Assembly (NCBI GenBank): GCA_040830545.1
Contig: JBFOMB010000213.1
Coordinates: 1-6,109, forward strand
DNA from: HXMU1420-2 sp040830545
GTDB taxonomy: Bacteria > Pseudomonadota > Alphaproteobacteria > Rhodobacterales > Rhodobacteraceae
Direction of reading: 5' to 3'
DNA length: 6,109 nucleotides
Position 1 is the first letter of the stretch. Every line of letters starts with the position of its first letter. Below, piece after piece: positions 5,682-6,109 of the stretch. The translations under genes and the position numbers were made by a program. A model generated the notes under the pieces. That model was given only the letters and a program-made list of their open reading frames with translations, searched no databases and was not told the DNA's origin.

Positions 5682-6109
5682 ATGACCACCGACCAGTTGA
5701 TCCTGTTTGCCCTTTTTGCGGTTGTGTTCGCCATGCTGCTTTGGGGGCGGCACCGCTATGACCTTGTGGCCTTTTCCGCCTTGCTCGCAGGCGTTGTGCT
5801 GGGGGTCATCCCGACCAAAGAGGCGTTTTCCGGCTTTGGGCATCCGGCCACTTTGGTCGTTGCACTGGTGCTGATCGTCTCGGCCGGGTTGGTGCGGGCC
5901 GGGGCGGTCTATTTCATCACGCGCACGCTGGTGGATGCGAGCCGAGGACTGGGCGCGCATATCGCCCTGATGGGCGGGATCGGGGCCGTGTTTTCGGCTT
6001 TCATGAACAACGTGGCGGCCTTGGCCTTGTTGATGCCTGTGGACATGCAGACGGCGCGCAAGGCCGGACGCAATCCGGGGCTCAGCCTGATGCCGCTCAG
6101 CTTTGCGAC
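5682..6109 (+). CDS. SLC13-family (DASS) anion transporter, N-terminal part
   Basis: The frame runs open from ATG 5682 to the window end, giving 142 residues of a longer membrane protein. SLC13/DASS proteins move di- and tricarboxylates or sulfate, usually with sodium. Visible hydrophobic segments are at about residues 6-21, 28-44, 56-71 and 92-107. EAFSGFGHPATLVVALVLIVSAGL and FMNNVAALALLMPV (key residues N109, N110 and P119) match the first half of SLC13 permeases of the type that carry internal TrkA-C domains; those domains would lie beyond the window. The N-terminal MTTDQLILFALF fits relatives, supporting this ATG, but no clear ribosome site is seen in front of it; an in-frame TTG at 5664 is a less likely alternative. 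The substrate cannot be assigned. The antisense frame over 5652-5960 is rejected as a shadow. Confidence 0.88.
   Translation, partial: MTTDQLILFALFAVVFAMLLWGRHRYDLVAFSALLAGVVLGVIPTKEAFSGFGHPATLVVALVLIVSAGLVRAGAVYFITRTLVDASRGLGAHIALMGGIGAVFSAFMNNVAALALLMPVDMQTARKAGRNPGLSLMPLSFA

Noticed and set aside
5652..5960. Minus-strand frame opposite the start of the SLC13 gene
   Set aside because: The plus strand encodes hydrophobic segments and SLC13 motifs; the antisense product is a polar, glutamine- and arginine-rich sequence typical of the complement of a membrane protein gene.

Overview
The window looks like chromosomal DNA of a Rhodobacteraceae (Roseobacter-group) alphaproteobacterium. The grounds are high G+C throughout, a gene-transfer-agent (GTA) type small/large terminase pair beside mltG, strong similarity of the proteins to remembered Rhodobacterales homologues, and intergenic elements typical of that order (an 'AAAATACTCCGGGGG' element and GCCCCGG...CCGGGGC palindromes). 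This assignment rests on sequence recognition, not on a search.

Layout. (1) 1-779, plus: the 3' two thirds of mltG, an endolytic murein transglycosylase. Its first ~55 bases are in a different frame from the rest, best explained by sequence errors at a contig edge. (2) 925-2539, plus: GTA-type terS (orfg1) and terL (orfg2), overlapping in different frames. (3) 2544-3467, minus: a ketopantoate reductase-family gene that converges on terL with only 4 bases between the stop codons, so the usual GTA portal, protease, capsid and tail genes do not follow terL here. (4) 3468-3684: a gene-free stretch holding the panE leader, an order-typical GC-rich hairpin element and the yebC terminator. (5) 3685-4425, minus: a YebC/TACO1-family protein. 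(6) 4590-5534, plus, divergent from yebC: a glutathionyl-hydroquinone reductase (Xi-class GST). (7) 5535-5681: two palindromes facing each other. (8) 5682 to the end, plus: the 5' part of an SLC13-family transporter, cut by the window edge.

Functionally this is mostly ordinary chromosome: cell-wall synthesis, coenzyme A precursor supply, translation support, redox detoxification and anion transport. The two items most worth checking are the apparently orphaned GTA packaging genes, which look intact but are cut off from the structural genes, and the three related 24-base palindromes, of which two form an inverted pair and one serves as the yebC terminator. I found no CRISPR array, tRNA, rRNA, insertion sequence or convincing new defence or mobile system.
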